Assembly (NCBI RefSeq): GCF_014201715.1
Contig: NZ_JACHFD010000009.1
Location: 62,001 to 126,000 of the forward strand
Source of the DNA: Haloferula luteola
GTDB taxonomy: Bacteria > Verrucomicrobiota > Verrucomicrobiia > Verrucomicrobiales > Akkermansiaceae
Direction of reading: 5' to 3'
DNA: 64,000 bases
Every line of letters starts with the position of its first letter. The first letter of the stretch is position 1. The translations under genes were made by a program, and so were the position numbers. The notes below the pieces were generated by a model. That model was not told the origin of the DNA and ran no database searches. It was given only the letters and a program-made list of their open reading frames with translations. Positions 17,977 to 26,876 of the stretch are shown one piece after another.

Positions 17977-18759
17977 TCAGGAGACGGGATAGCTCTGGAC
18001 CGATTGGATGGCCTGCCGCAGTTGCGCCGCGCTCCATTGGCCGGGAGCGGTTGGAGTGTCGCCGAGGTAGCCGTAGTTCAAGACGGATCCGAATTGGGCG
18101 AACGTCACCCGAGAGATCGGAGCAAAGGGTCCCATCCCCATCAGGGCCACGGGAAAGTCAGAGCCGACAATGAATTGCCCGAGGGAAGGGAGGCGATCCA
18201 ACTGCCAGTCCATCGCGAAGGCGGCCTTGAATCCGGCAGCACCGGCGTGTCGGGCCGCTTCTTTGGCGGCATGCAGTTGAGCGATTTCGGGAATTCCGTG
18301 AAAATCATGGAATGAGGCGATCCACGGGAGCTCGTGGGCGGCCAATTCGGTGATCAAGGCGCCCATTTCCGGAATGGAGGCCACTTCGATGTCGATCAGC
18401 GCGGCGTCGTCGAGGATTTCGTTGAGCAGGGCCATGCGCGCTCGCGCGTCCAGATCGCCCGATCCGCCTTCAGAGGCCCTGCGGGCGGTGAAAAGCACCG
18501 GAAGTTTTTCAAATCTTTGCCAATTCCGCAGGCGCCGCTCGTCGGCAGAGAGCAAATCGAGGCGCACCTCGATCAGGTCGCAAGCTGCCTCGACCCTTTC
18601 TGGGGCGAGCTTTTCAAGCGCATCGGCAGTGCCGAAACTGCCCACCACCAGTGGGTGATGAGGGCGAAGCGGGAGGCGGGAAGGTTCCACCCCGCGAGCC
18701 AACTCTGAGCACTGCCAGGTGTCAATCGAAGGCTGTAAATACAAAGGCTGCAGAGCCAT
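17977..18759 (-). CDS. aroD: 3-Dehydroquinate dehydratase, type I
   Basis: A 260-aa type I enzyme of the shikimate pathway. Family features: DLIEVRLDLL near residue 62, LPVLFTARRASEGG around 90, IASFHDFHG with the catalytic His around 150, GFKAAF with the Schiff-base Lys around 177, then MGMGPFAPISRV and LNYGYLG-x-PTAPGQWS near the end. It dehydrates 3-dehydroquinate to 3-dehydroshikimate in the cytosol. The N-terminus is about 20 residues longer than usual. It is divergent from the pilus-like cluster, with 99 bases between, and converges on dinG with no gap. Confidence 0.9.
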   Translation of the reverse strand: MALQPLYLQPSIDTWQCSELARGVEPSRLPLRPHHPLVVGSFGTADALEKLAPERVEAACDLIEVRLDLLSADERRLRNWQRFEKLPVLFTARRASEGGSGDLDARARMALLNEILDDAALIDIEVASIPEMGALITELAAHELPWIASFHDFHGIPEIAQLHAAKEAARHAGAAGFKAAFAMDWQLDRLPSLGQFIVGSDFPVALMGMGPFAPISRVTFAQFGSVLNYGYLGDTPTAPGQWSAAQLRQAIQSVQSYPVS

Positions 18760-18858
18760 CTACGTAGCATCTCGTGGAGCTTTTTTCCTCGTAATACGTC
18801 CTTTTCTCTGGTCAACGCACGGCGTGAACTTCTAGTTCTCAAAAAAACCTTAGGACTC

Positions 18859-19485
18859 ATGAAACCCGCTTCCTTTATCGCGTCCAAACTGGCGCTCGCC
18901 GCCATCGTCGCTGCAGTGTTTGGCCTCTCTGGAGTTGCGCACGCCCAGCGCTCCAAGGCTGATATTTCCGAGCCCGTCTTCGATTCTCTGCCTTCACCTC
19001 AGTTCGAAGGCACGAAAAACAAGAGCTTCAAACCCAAAGATTGGTTGGAGGTGGAAGCTGGTATTTCGATTCCAGCGACGAGTCGTGAGCAGGAAACCGT
19101 GGGGTTCATCGATCAGGTCACTGTGAAGTGGTATGTCGCGGTCAAAGACAAGGCGACCCGCAAGAATGTTCTTCTCACCAAAGACATCACCCACATCAAC
19201 GTTCCCGTGGGGGAGGAGTTCTTCTCCTCCGTGTATCTCTCCCCTAACACTCTCAAGCGTCTGACTGGCACGGACCGTGCATCGAAAGGAGCCGTGGAAG
19301 TGGTGGCTCTCGAGGTTCTGGTGAACGGAACCAAAGTGGGCGAAGCCACCACCAAGTTCGATTCGGGCTGGTGGAATTCCGGCAACCTTTCGCGGACCGA
19401 ACAATTCCCCCTTCTCAGCAAGGACAAGACGCCGTTCAAGAATTTCTGGTGGGATCGCTACGCCGAAATCCAGGAAGAGCGCTGA
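18859..19485 (+). CDS. Amuc_1102-like secreted protein, first gene of the pilus-like cluster
   Basis: A 208-aa protein with a clear signal peptide ending near AHAQ (residue 31). The mature part is beta-rich with no cysteines of note: LEVEAGISIPA, TVKWYVAVKDK and EVVALEVLVNGTKVGEA suggest an immunoglobulin- or OB-like fold. By position and length it matches Amuc_1102 of Akkermansia, a periplasmic or surface protein encoded with a type IV pilus-like assembly. I rely on gene order more than on sequence identity for that match. It starts a tight five-gene plus-strand run and follows a 99-base gap that must hold the promoter. Confidence 0.75.
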   Translation: MKPASFIASKLALAAIVAAVFGLSGVAHAQRSKADISEPVFDSLPSPQFEGTKNKSFKPKDWLEVEAGISIPATSREQETVGFIDQVTVKWYVAVKDKATRKNVLLTKDITHINVPVGEEFFSSVYLSPNTLKRLTGTDRASKGAVEVVALEVLVNGTKVGEATTKFDSGWWNSGNLSRTEQFPLLSKDKTPFKNFWWDRYAEIQEER

Positions 19486-19554
19486 ATTCTCCGGCTGACC
19501 CCTGCGGTCGAATGCCGACCTTGTTGATCCACCGTTTCTTAAGAGAAAATCCCT

Positions 19555-21408
19555 ATGGCTGACAACCAGTCCACTATCGCCCTTAACATCGGGACCCAGA
19601 GGGTCAGCTTGGCGGTCTTCGAGTCATCGAAGTCCGGCGCGCTCGTTCTCAAGGCCTACGATGCCGAGTCCATTCTTGCGGATCCCGCTTCGGAAGCGGC
19701 CCGTGCCGCCCAGATCAGTGGGGCTATCACCACCTTGGTGAAGCGCTCCGGTGTGAAAGGGAAGGTGCGCTACTCCATTTCCGGCCAATCCGTGTTCATT
19801 CGTTTCGTCAAGCTTCCTCCTCTGGATGACGATGACCTCGAGCAACTGGTGGCTTTCGAAGCCCAGCAGCACGTGCCCTTCCCCCTCGATGAGGTGGTGT
19901 GGGACTACGAGGTGCTCGAGTCCGGCGGGGAAAAGGAAGTCGTGATCGTTGCCATCAAGGGCGATGCGCTCGATGAGGTGAACGAAAACGTCAACGATGC
20001 GGGTCTTGCCACGGCCGAAGTCGATGTGGCCCCCACGGCCCTCTACAATGCCTTCCGCGCGGCCAATCCAGGCCTCAGTGAGCCAGTCTTGTTGATCGAT
20101 GTGGGTGCGAAGACCAGCGATCTCCTCTACATCGAGGGCGATCGCTTTTTCACTCGGAGTGCTGCGGTCGGCGGTTCCGCCGTGACCACGGCGATCTCCA
20201 AGGAATTCGACATTCCGTTCGCTGAGGCAGAAATGCACAAAACCCAGAACGGCTTGGTCGCCCTGGGTGGTGGTCACACCGAGCAGCTCGATGACGCCAC
20301 GGCGGCGCTCGCGATGTGCATCCGGAATGCCATGACCCGTCTGGCCACGGAAATCCCGCGGACGACGAACTATTATCGAAGCCAGCACAGCGGCAATGCT
20401 CCCAAGCATGTCTATCTTGCCGGTGGTGGTGCCAATCTCCCTTACGCCAAGGAGTTCTTCGAAGAGAAACTGCGTCTCCCGGTCGACTACTTCAATCCGC
20501 TCCCGGCCATTTCCCTCGGCAAGGGTGTCGATTCTGACCGAGTCTCCAAGGAAGCTCACATGATGGGCGAACTGGTCGGCTTGGGCCTGCGCGGTGTGGG
20601 CAAGTCGAAGCTCAACATCGATCTCGTTCCGACCAAGGTCGGCGAAGCGCGTGCGGCAGAAAAGCGGAAGCCCTTCCTGATGGGTGCGGCCGCTCTCCTC
20701 GTCGGTGGCGCGGCTCTTGCGGGTCTTTTCCGGATGCAGGCAGCCACCAAGGCCGAAGAGCAAGCGGCCAGCGCTGCCGCTCAATTCGAAGAGCTGCGGA
20801 CCCCAGCGAAGGCGATTCAAAGCTCCGAAAAGGTGGAGAGTGCCCTCGTCGCGGTCGCCAGCCAATATGTGGACGCCGAGCAATCCGCTTTGCTCTGGTC
20901 CGATATCTACAAGGAACTCAGCAACGCCTTTGCCAGCGAAGCGATTTGGTTCACCGATTTCAGCCCTGTCGCGGGATACGATCCGTTGGCCACGAAGCCC
21001 CCGCAGCCAGGGGATCCAGTGGTGAAGGACGAATTTTCGGCCCTGCCCTATGGTCAATCGGCGCTGAATGCGGTCACCGTGGCCGCTCCCACCAGCTCCC
21101 GTCCACGCGGTCGCGCGGAAGCGCCTAAGGCAGCGGCGAAAGTCAATGCCATCCGGGTCCGTGGATTCTGGCTCAAGAAGCAGGGGGTTTCCTCGAACAT
21201 TGTGTTCGATCTCCTCAAGCGCCTCGAAGAGAACATCAACGATGGGAACAGCCATTTCACCTTCACGGTGAAGGGAGAAAAGAACGCCCAGGTCAAATTG
21301 GAGCCCAAGCAATTGGCTCCTACGGTTCAATCCGACCCGGCGGAGGGCGAATTTGCTGCCCCCTTCGAGTTGGTGCTGCCACTCGCCCAACCCGTCGACT
21401 ACCGCTAA
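19555..21408 (+). CDS. PilM-like ATPase fused to a PilN-like periplasmic part (Amuc_1101-like)
   Basis: A 617-aa protein. The first 350 residues are an actin-fold PilM domain: IALNIGTQRVSLAVFE at the start, FVKLPPLDDDDLEQLVAFEAQQHVPFPLDEVVWDYEVL near residue 85, VLLIDVGAKTSDLLYI near 180 and VYLAGGGANLPY near 285. A membrane helix follows at about residues 374-391 (LMGAAALLVGGAALAGLF), then a helical and beta C-terminal region that would be periplasmic, as in PilN. In classical type IV pili PilM and PilN are separate proteins. It probably forms the inner-membrane platform with the next two gene products. Confidence 0.85.
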   Translation: MADNQSTIALNIGTQRVSLAVFESSKSGALVLKAYDAESILADPASEAARAAQISGAITTLVKRSGVKGKVRYSISGQSVFIRFVKLPPLDDDDLEQLVAFEAQQHVPFPLDEVVWDYEVLESGGEKEVVIVAIKGDALDEVNENVNDAGLATAEVDVAPTALYNAFRAANPGLSEPVLLIDVGAKTSDLLYIEGDRFFTRSAAVGGSAVTTAISKEFDIPFAEAEMHKTQNGLVALGGGHTEQLDDATAALAMCIRNAMTRLATEIPRTTNYYRSQHSGNAPKHVYLAGGGANLPYAKEFFEEKLRLPVDYFNPLPAISLGKGVDSDRVSKEAHMMGELVGLGLRGVGKSKLNIDLVPTKVGEARAAEKRKPFLMGAAALLVGGAALAGLFRMQAATKAEEQAASAAAQFEELRTPAKAIQSSEKVESALVAVASQYVDAEQSALLWSDIYKELSNAFASEAIWFTDFSPVAGYDPLATKPPQPGDPVVKDEFSALPYGQSALNAVTVAAPTSSRPRGRAEAPKAAAKVNAIRVRGFWLKKQGVSSNIVFDLLKRLEENINDGNSHFTFTVKGEKNAQVKLEPKQLAPTVQSDPAEGEFAAPFELVLPLAQPVDYR

Positions 21409-21426
21409 TCCGATTTTCCAAAAACC

Positions 21427-22404
21427 ATGAGTTTCCAGGAACAAAAGTTTCCGATCGTTCTCGGTTCCGTCACCGCCATCCTCACGGGAGCGCTGGTGTG
21501 GTGGGGCATGCAGAGCGGCAATCGCTACAACGAAGCCCAGACCGCCTACAATTCGGCGGTGTCTGACATTGGTAAGGTCAACAAGTGGAAAACCCCTCCG
21601 ACTGACGAGAATCGCCGCGGTAAGGAAAAGGCCGTCGCCGATTTTGCCAAGGGAGTCGAAGAGCTCCAAACCGCATTCGACCCCTACCGGGCTGCCGAAT
21701 TGGAGAGCATCGATCCTACGGCTTTCAGTGATCGGCTTCTTGAGGCCACCAAGCGCGTCACTGCCAAGTTCGAACAAGCCGGCACGGCGTTGCCTCCTGG
21801 CTTCTACCTTGGCTTCGCCCGCTACACCGACCAATTGCCCAAGGGGAACCAAACCGGGCTCCTCGGCTACGAATTGGCCGCTTCGGAGGAAATGTTTGGC
21901 CTGCTCGCAGAAGCCGGACCTTCCCAGCTCCTCAACGTCTATCGTCGGCCGCTTCCCGAAGAGGCCGATCGCGAGGAGGACTTGAAAGGGAAGGCCTACC
22001 GCACGCACAGCTTTGAAGTCACCTTCAGTGGTCGCGAGAAGGTTCTGCGTGAGTTTCTTTCGTCGCTGGCAAACTCGGAAAGCCACTACTATGTGGTCCG
22101 TACCATGCGTGTGAAGAACGAGCGTGAATCCGCTCCGAACGCTTCGGATGCCAAGTTCGAGCAACCTGCCAGTGCCGACGCAGGGGCCAATGAAAGTCCG
22201 TTTGGTGGAGGTGGATTCGTCTTCCCTGGGGAAGAAGGATCGGACGACGCCGCTGCCGACGAGCCGGCTGCAGAGGTGACTCCTGATGAGCCCAAAGACA
22301 CGGGTGAAATCCTCAAGCAGGTGCTGGGGTCGGAAGACGCGCGCGTTTTCCTGAGAATCGACGTGCTCCAATTCCTCGGTTCCAAGGAGCTCCCGAAAGG
22401 CTGA
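21427..22404 (+). CDS. Amuc_1100-like pilus assembly protein (PilO-like)
   Basis: A 325-aa protein with one N-terminal membrane helix (VLGSVTAILTGALVWWGM) and a long helical region. The motifs LLNVYRRPLP near residue 175 and VVRTMRVKNERES near residue 225 parallel the VYRPQLP and NSIRIRNER stretches of Akkermansia Amuc_1100, the pilus-associated protein known for TLR2 signalling in the host. The C-terminal 100 residues are rich in Ala, Asp, Glu and Pro before a last beta segment. Topology and position are those of PilO. It starts 19 bases after the PilM/N-like gene. Confidence 0.82.
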   Translation: MSFQEQKFPIVLGSVTAILTGALVWWGMQSGNRYNEAQTAYNSAVSDIGKVNKWKTPPTDENRRGKEKAVADFAKGVEELQTAFDPYRAAELESIDPTAFSDRLLEATKRVTAKFEQAGTALPPGFYLGFARYTDQLPKGNQTGLLGYELAASEEMFGLLAEAGPSQLLNVYRRPLPEEADREEDLKGKAYRTHSFEVTFSGREKVLREFLSSLANSESHYYVVRTMRVKNERESAPNASDAKFEQPASADAGANESPFGGGGFVFPGEEGSDDAAADEPAAEVTPDEPKDTGEILKQVLGSEDARVFLRIDVLQFLGSKELPKG

Positions 22405-22427
22405 AAAATCGAGATTTGATCTGACCC

Positions 22428-23525
22428 ATGTCCAAAGCTCCAAAGAATATCGAAAAAATCCTGCTCGGCGCCGGTGTGGTGGTCGGGGGCACGCTTGCGG
22501 CCTTCGGCATCATGAAGAACGTCGGTGTGGGTAAGGACTTCGGTTCCTCCATCACGCAGCCCAGCGATGTGGATACTTCCATCCCGCTAGCCAGCGAGGT
22601 GGGATCCACCCTGAACTCCAGCGGCAGCAAGATCGACGTGCCGTCCGCTGAGGTTCCTGCTCCCAATCTGGAAGGTGGGATGCGCCCCGTCGACCTCTAT
22701 GTGGGATCGGCCCTCTACGCCAGCCGCGATAATCCGAATGAACCGGTGGACCCGGTGACGGCGGACAACATCCACCCGCCCATTCCGAACGCTTGGTGGC
22801 TGAAGTACGGTGCCAAGTTGAACTTTGCCGATTCGCCCAGCCGCGATGACGACAATGACGGCTTCACCAACTTGGAAGAGTTCAAGGCGAAGACGGACCC
22901 GACGAATGCCTCCAAGCATCCGCCCCTGATCGCCAAGTTGACCTACGTCACGGACGAATCGTTCCGCTGGGTCATCATCCCGGGCTTCCCGCTTGAAGGA
23001 AAGCTCTCTCCGAAACTGGAAGCGGGTGATCCAGCCGATAACGCTCCTGTGAAAATGAAGGTGGGCTTCTCGGACCAACTGGAGTCGGGTGCCATCTTCT
23101 TTAAGGAAGGGGATGAGCGCTTTGTGAATCGTTTCAAGTTCCTCGGGATCGAGGAGCGGGCGGTGCGCAACGAGCGCTTGAACATCGATCAGAATGTGAC
23201 CTTCGCCAAGTTCGAGGATCAAAAGGATAACAAGAAGGGCCTCACCTATGAGTTCCCGACCAACATCCCTCGGGCTGAACGGGAAGCACAGTCTCAGTAT
23301 GATCGCTTTGCGGTGCTCGATCTTCGCGCTCTTGGCTTTGAGGGCCAGGATTTCAAGATCGAAGAACGCCGTAAGTTCGCCCTGCCTCCGGATGCCGATG
23401 AGCAGGCCTACTACCTCAAGGAGGTCACGCCTGAGAAGATCGTGGTCGAATGGGAGGAAGGTGGAGAAACCCACGAGGTTGAGATTTCTAAGGGCCAAAT
23501 GCCCGATTTCGATCTCGGTGAGTAA
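22428..23525 (+). CDS. Amuc_1099-like protein with EF-hand-like loop (PilP-position)
   Basis: A 365-aa protein with one N-terminal membrane helix (ILLGAGVVVGGTLAAFGIM). After a Ser/Pro-rich linker it has a calcium-loop motif, DDDNDGFTNLEEFKAKTDP (residues about 141-159), as in Verrucomicrobial secreted proteins. The rest is beta-rich with many acidic residues (FLGIEERAVRNERLNIDQNVTFAKFEDQ). By position it takes the place of PilP, linking the inner-membrane platform to the secretin. I do not see a canonical PilP lipobox. The 23-base gap to the previous gene supports one operon. Confidence 0.75.
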   Translation: MSKAPKNIEKILLGAGVVVGGTLAAFGIMKNVGVGKDFGSSITQPSDVDTSIPLASEVGSTLNSSGSKIDVPSAEVPAPNLEGGMRPVDLYVGSALYASRDNPNEPVDPVTADNIHPPIPNAWWLKYGAKLNFADSPSRDDDNDGFTNLEEFKAKTDPTNASKHPPLIAKLTYVTDESFRWVIIPGFPLEGKLSPKLEAGDPADNAPVKMKVGFSDQLESGAIFFKEGDERFVNRFKFLGIEERAVRNERLNIDQNVTFAKFEDQKDNKKGLTYEFPTNIPRAEREAQSQYDRFAVLDLRALGFEGQDFKIEERRKFALPPDADEQAYYLKEVTPEKIVVEWEEGGETHEVEISKGQMPDFDLGE

Positions 23526-23602
23526 TTGATCCGTTCCTAACCCACACTCCGAAAAAATTCGCTTTCCAAAAGCCGGTCTCCCCGGCAAACCAACCACCAA
23601 CC

Positions 23603-26203
23603 ATGCAAAAAACGCCATCGCTACCGCATCGCACGACCGTTGCCGCCCTCTTGGCAGCGGCCGCAGTGACGCCGGTCTTCATGAACACGGCACAAGCCGG
23701 CGAGGGTGGATCATACGGCAGCTACAGCAGCCTTGCCGAAAAGGAAATGATCCGCCGTCAACAGCAAGTGACCGAGTCGGACCGGCTTCGAGACGAAGCT
23801 CGTGAAGCCTACTCCAAGCAGGAGTATAAGGAGGCTTACGACAAATACAAGCAAGCGCTTCAGATCCTGCCGGATGCCCCGCTTCTGGCTGATCGCCGTG
23901 AGTTCCTGACCGCTTCGCTTGGCGATGCTGCGGTGGCTCTCTCCGAAGAGTATCGCCGCTTTGGCAAGTACGACGAAGCTCGTACGATGCTCAACGATGT
24001 TCTCGAGGAAAACCCCAATAATTTCGACGCGAAGCGCGAACTCGAGTGGATCGACGATCCGATTCGTACCAACCCTGCTCTCACTGAGGAGCACTCCGAA
24101 AACGTGGATGAGGTTCGTCGCGGCCTCTACATGGCCCAGGGTTACTATGACCTTGGTCAATTCGACGAAGCCCACGAGGCATACGAGAAGGTCCTCCGGA
24201 TTGATAAGTACAATACCGCTGCTCGCCGCGGCATGGAAAAGGTGGCGGCCGCGAAGACCAGCTACTATCAGGCGGCCTACGATCAAACCCGCGCCGAGCT
24301 TCTTGCTGAAGTCGACAAAGCTTGGGAGCTTACGGTTCCCCCGGATGCTCCTGCGGTGGACATCAACGGTGGTAGCCCGGTGACGAAGTCTGCAGGTTCG
24401 ACCTACATCCTTCAAAAGCTTCGCAATATCGTCATCCCGGTGATCGATTTCGAGGACACCTCGGTTGAAGAAGCCATCGATTACCTTCGTGTTCGCTCGA
24501 TCGAGCTGGACACCATGGAAATGGATCCGACCCGCAAGGGAATCAACTTCTTCATTCGCAAGCCCCGCACGGGTGGTGGCGATGCAGGTCTGGATGCCGG
24601 CAGTGAGTCGGGTCCGGCTCCGGGTTCCCAGCGGATCTCCGAGCTTCGCTTGCGCAACGTTCCACTTGCCGAGGCCCTCAACTACATCTGCGAGGCGACC
24701 CGCCTTCGCTGGTCCGTTGATGACTTCGCGGTGACGATCAAGCCAGCGACCGAAGTGGGCGAAGACCTCTTCACCCGTACCTACAACGTTCCCCCGGACT
24801 TCCTCGCCCGCATCAGCGGTGGTGGTGATTCCGATAGCGGTGGTGGTTCGGACGATCCGTTTGCGACAGGTGGTGACACGGGCGGAAGCGCTCTGACTCC
24901 CCGGATGAGCATCACGGATGCCCTCAAAGCCAATGGTGTGAAGTTCCCGGCTGACGCATCAGCTCAGTTCTTCGCTGCGAACTCGACCCTGTTGGTTCGC
25001 AATACGCCGACCAACCTCGACATGGTGGAGCAGATCGTTTCGAGCACCGTGACCGATGCGCCGAAGCAAGTGAAGATCTCGACCAAGTTTGTCGAAGTCG
25101 CACAGGAAAACACCGACGAACTCGGCTTCGATTGGATCTTGTCTCCTTTCGCTACCAACTTCGCGGATGACATCTTCCTCGGTGGTGGCACGACGGGTAG
25201 CGGTCAATCCCGCACGAACTCCGATTTCATCAGCCCGCTGGTGGATATCGCCACGGGTGGTGGCACGACCCTGAATGGGGTTCCTGCTGCCTCGAACCAG
25301 GACGTTTACAACATCATCGGCGCGGGTAACCGCTCGGGTGATGGTGCGATCAACCGCGATAGCATTGCCGCCCTCCTGAACAATCCGAACCGCGCCGCCG
25401 AATCGGCCAGCGCCGCTCCGGGCATTCTTTCGCTCACGGGCTTGTTCACCAACGGTCAGGTGCAAATGATCATGCGCGGCCTGAATCAGAAGAAGGGCAC
25501 CGACCTGATGACCGCTCCGAGCGTGACCGCTCGTTCCGGTGAAAAGGCCACGATTGAGATCATTCGTGAGTTCATTTACCCGACCGAATACGAGCCGCCG
25601 GAACTTCCGAACTCGGTGGGCACGGGCACCAGCTTTGGTGGCGGTGGCCTTCTGGGAAGCAGCGCTTCCTCCTTCCCGGTGACTCCGGCAACTCCGACCT
25701 CTTTCGAAACCCGGAACACCGGTGTGACGCTTGAGATCGCGCCGAACATCGGTTCGAACGACTTCGTGATCGACCTCAACTTCGCTCCCGAAATCGTCGA
25801 GTTCGAAGGCTTCGTCAACTACGGTAGCCCGATTCAGTCGCCATCCACGGACCTTCTTGGCAACCCGACCACGGTGGTGATTACCGAAAACCGGATCGAG
25901 ATGCCGGTCTTCTCCAAGCGGAGCGTCAATACCGCGCTGACCATCTTTGACGGCTACACGGTAGCAGTCGGTGGCCTGATGCGGGAAGATGTCCAAAACG
26001 TGGAAGACAAGGTGCCGATTCTTGGTGATCTTCCGCTCATTGGACGTTTGTTCCAAAGCAAGGCGGAGAACCACATCAAGAGCAACCTGATCATCTTTGT
26101 GACCGCAGAGATCATCGATGCGACGGGTCGTCCGATCAATCGCGGCCAAACGCCGACCTCGGCGGATGGAGGGGTTCTTCCTGATTTGCCTCCGGTTCAA
26201 TAA
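23603..26203 (+). CDS. Type IV pilus/type II-like secretin (Amuc_1098-like, PilQ/GspD family)
   Basis: An 866-aa outer-membrane secretin with a signal peptide (cleavage near AQAGEG, residue about 34). The N-terminal third is TPR-like: repeats such as AREAYSKQEYKEAYDKYKQAL and YYDLGQFDEAHEAYEKVLRI. N-domain modules follow, with Gly-rich linkers near residues 325-340 and 405-430. The secretin core includes PKQVKISTKFVEVAQENTDELGFDW, TDLMTAPSVTARSGEKATIEI and the signature VPILGDLPLIGRLF near residue 810. Fused N-terminal TPRs are not part of E. coli-type secretins; in other systems the pilotin and TPR functions are separate. A strong terminator follows. Confidence 0.9.
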   Translation: MQKTPSLPHRTTVAALLAAAAVTPVFMNTAQAGEGGSYGSYSSLAEKEMIRRQQQVTESDRLRDEAREAYSKQEYKEAYDKYKQALQILPDAPLLADRREFLTASLGDAAVALSEEYRRFGKYDEARTMLNDVLEENPNNFDAKRELEWIDDPIRTNPALTEEHSENVDEVRRGLYMAQGYYDLGQFDEAHEAYEKVLRIDKYNTAARRGMEKVAAAKTSYYQAAYDQTRAELLAEVDKAWELTVPPDAPAVDINGGSPVTKSAGSTYILQKLRNIVIPVIDFEDTSVEEAIDYLRVRSIELDTMEMDPTRKGINFFIRKPRTGGGDAGLDAGSESGPAPGSQRISELRLRNVPLAEALNYICEATRLRWSVDDFAVTIKPATEVGEDLFTRTYNVPPDFLARISGGGDSDSGGGSDDPFATGGDTGGSALTPRMSITDALKANGVKFPADASAQFFAANSTLLVRNTPTNLDMVEQIVSSTVTDAPKQVKISTKFVEVAQENTDELGFDWILSPFATNFADDIFLGGGTTGSGQSRTNSDFISPLVDIATGGGTTLNGVPAASNQDVYNIIGAGNRSGDGAINRDSIAALLNNPNRAAESASAAPGILSLTGLFTNGQVQMIMRGLNQKKGTDLMTAPSVTARSGEKATIEIIREFIYPTEYEPPELPNSVGTGTSFGGGGLLGSSASSFPVTPATPTSFETRNTGVTLEIAPNIGSNDFVIDLNFAPEIVEFEGFVNYGSPIQSPSTDLLGNPTTVVITENRIEMPVFSKRSVNTALTIFDGYTVAVGGLMREDVQNVEDKVPILGDLPLIGRLFQSKAENHIKSNLIIFVTAEIIDATGRPINRGQTPTSADGGVLPDLPPVQ

Positions 26204-26226
26204 TTGACGGATTCAGGTCTATTTCG

Positions 26227-26258
26227 GCGGGCGGGGGATTTCCTCCGCCCGCTTTTTT
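26227..26258 (+). terminator. Terminator of the pilus-like cluster
   Basis: An 8-bp GC stem (GCGGGCGG with CCGCCCGC, 26227-26252) is followed directly by six T. It lies 23 bases after the secretin stop and separates the cluster from coaE. Confidence 0.85.
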
Positions 26259-26280
26259 GTGATTTCACTGATTGTCATCC

Positions 26281-26871
26281 ATGAGAGTGCTTGCGCTGAC
26301 AGGAGGTATCGCCAGCGGGAAGTCCTCGGCGATGGAGATTTTTCGCCGGGAAGTGCCCGGAATGGTGGGCTTTGATGCGGATGTCTGTGTCCGTGATCTT
26401 CTCGCCAACGATGAGGGCATCATCGAAAAGGTCGTCGGAGTGTTTGGGGAATCCTGCCGAGCCGATGAGGGAGCCGGAATCCATCGTTCAGAGCTGCGCA
26501 AAAGGGTCTTTGGGAACCCGGAGTTAAGGCAGCTATTGGAGTCTTGGATCCACCCCCGGGTGCGGGAGGAATGTCTTGAAGTTCTGAAATCTGCGGGCAA
26601 ACTCGCGGCGCCTCTGTTCTTGGCTGAAATCCCTCTCTTGTTTGAGGGAGGATTTCATTTTGGACAGGAGCTGAACCTCACTGTGGCGGTCACCAAGGAG
26701 ACGCAACGGAACCGCCTGATGGCACGTAATGGATTCAGCCGTTCCTTGTGCGAATCGATCTTGGAAGCTCAGCTTCCCATGGAGATCAAAATCCGCCGGA
26801 CCGAGGTGGTGCTCTGGAATGAAGGGCCCCAAGTGATGCTGGAGAAGCAGATCCAGCGATTTTTGAAGTGA
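26281..26871 (+). CDS. coaE: Dephospho-CoA kinase
   Basis: A 196-aa P-loop kinase starting at ATG 26281, with LTGGIASGKS at residues 5-14 (Walker A), FDADVCVRDLL, a HPRVREE motif near residue 97, and LAEIPLLFEGGF near 116. These are the standard CoaE motifs. The enzyme phosphorylates the 3' hydroxyl of dephospho-CoA, the last step of CoA synthesis. The start is preceded by the secretin terminator. Rho follows at 26877, only 5 bases after the stop. Confidence 0.93.
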   Translation: MRVLALTGGIASGKSSAMEIFRREVPGMVGFDADVCVRDLLANDEGIIEKVVGVFGESCRADEGAGIHRSELRKRVFGNPELRQLLESWIHPRVREECLEVLKSAGKLAAPLFLAEIPLLFEGGFHFGQELNLTVAVTKETQRNRLMARNGFSRSLCESILEAQLPMEIKIRRTEVVLWNEGPQVMLEKQIQRFLK

Positions 26872-26876
26872 TTCCC

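Noticed and set aside
19624-22443. 939-aa minus-strand frame across the pilus-like cluster
   Set aside because: Shadow of two clear plus-strand genes; no family features.
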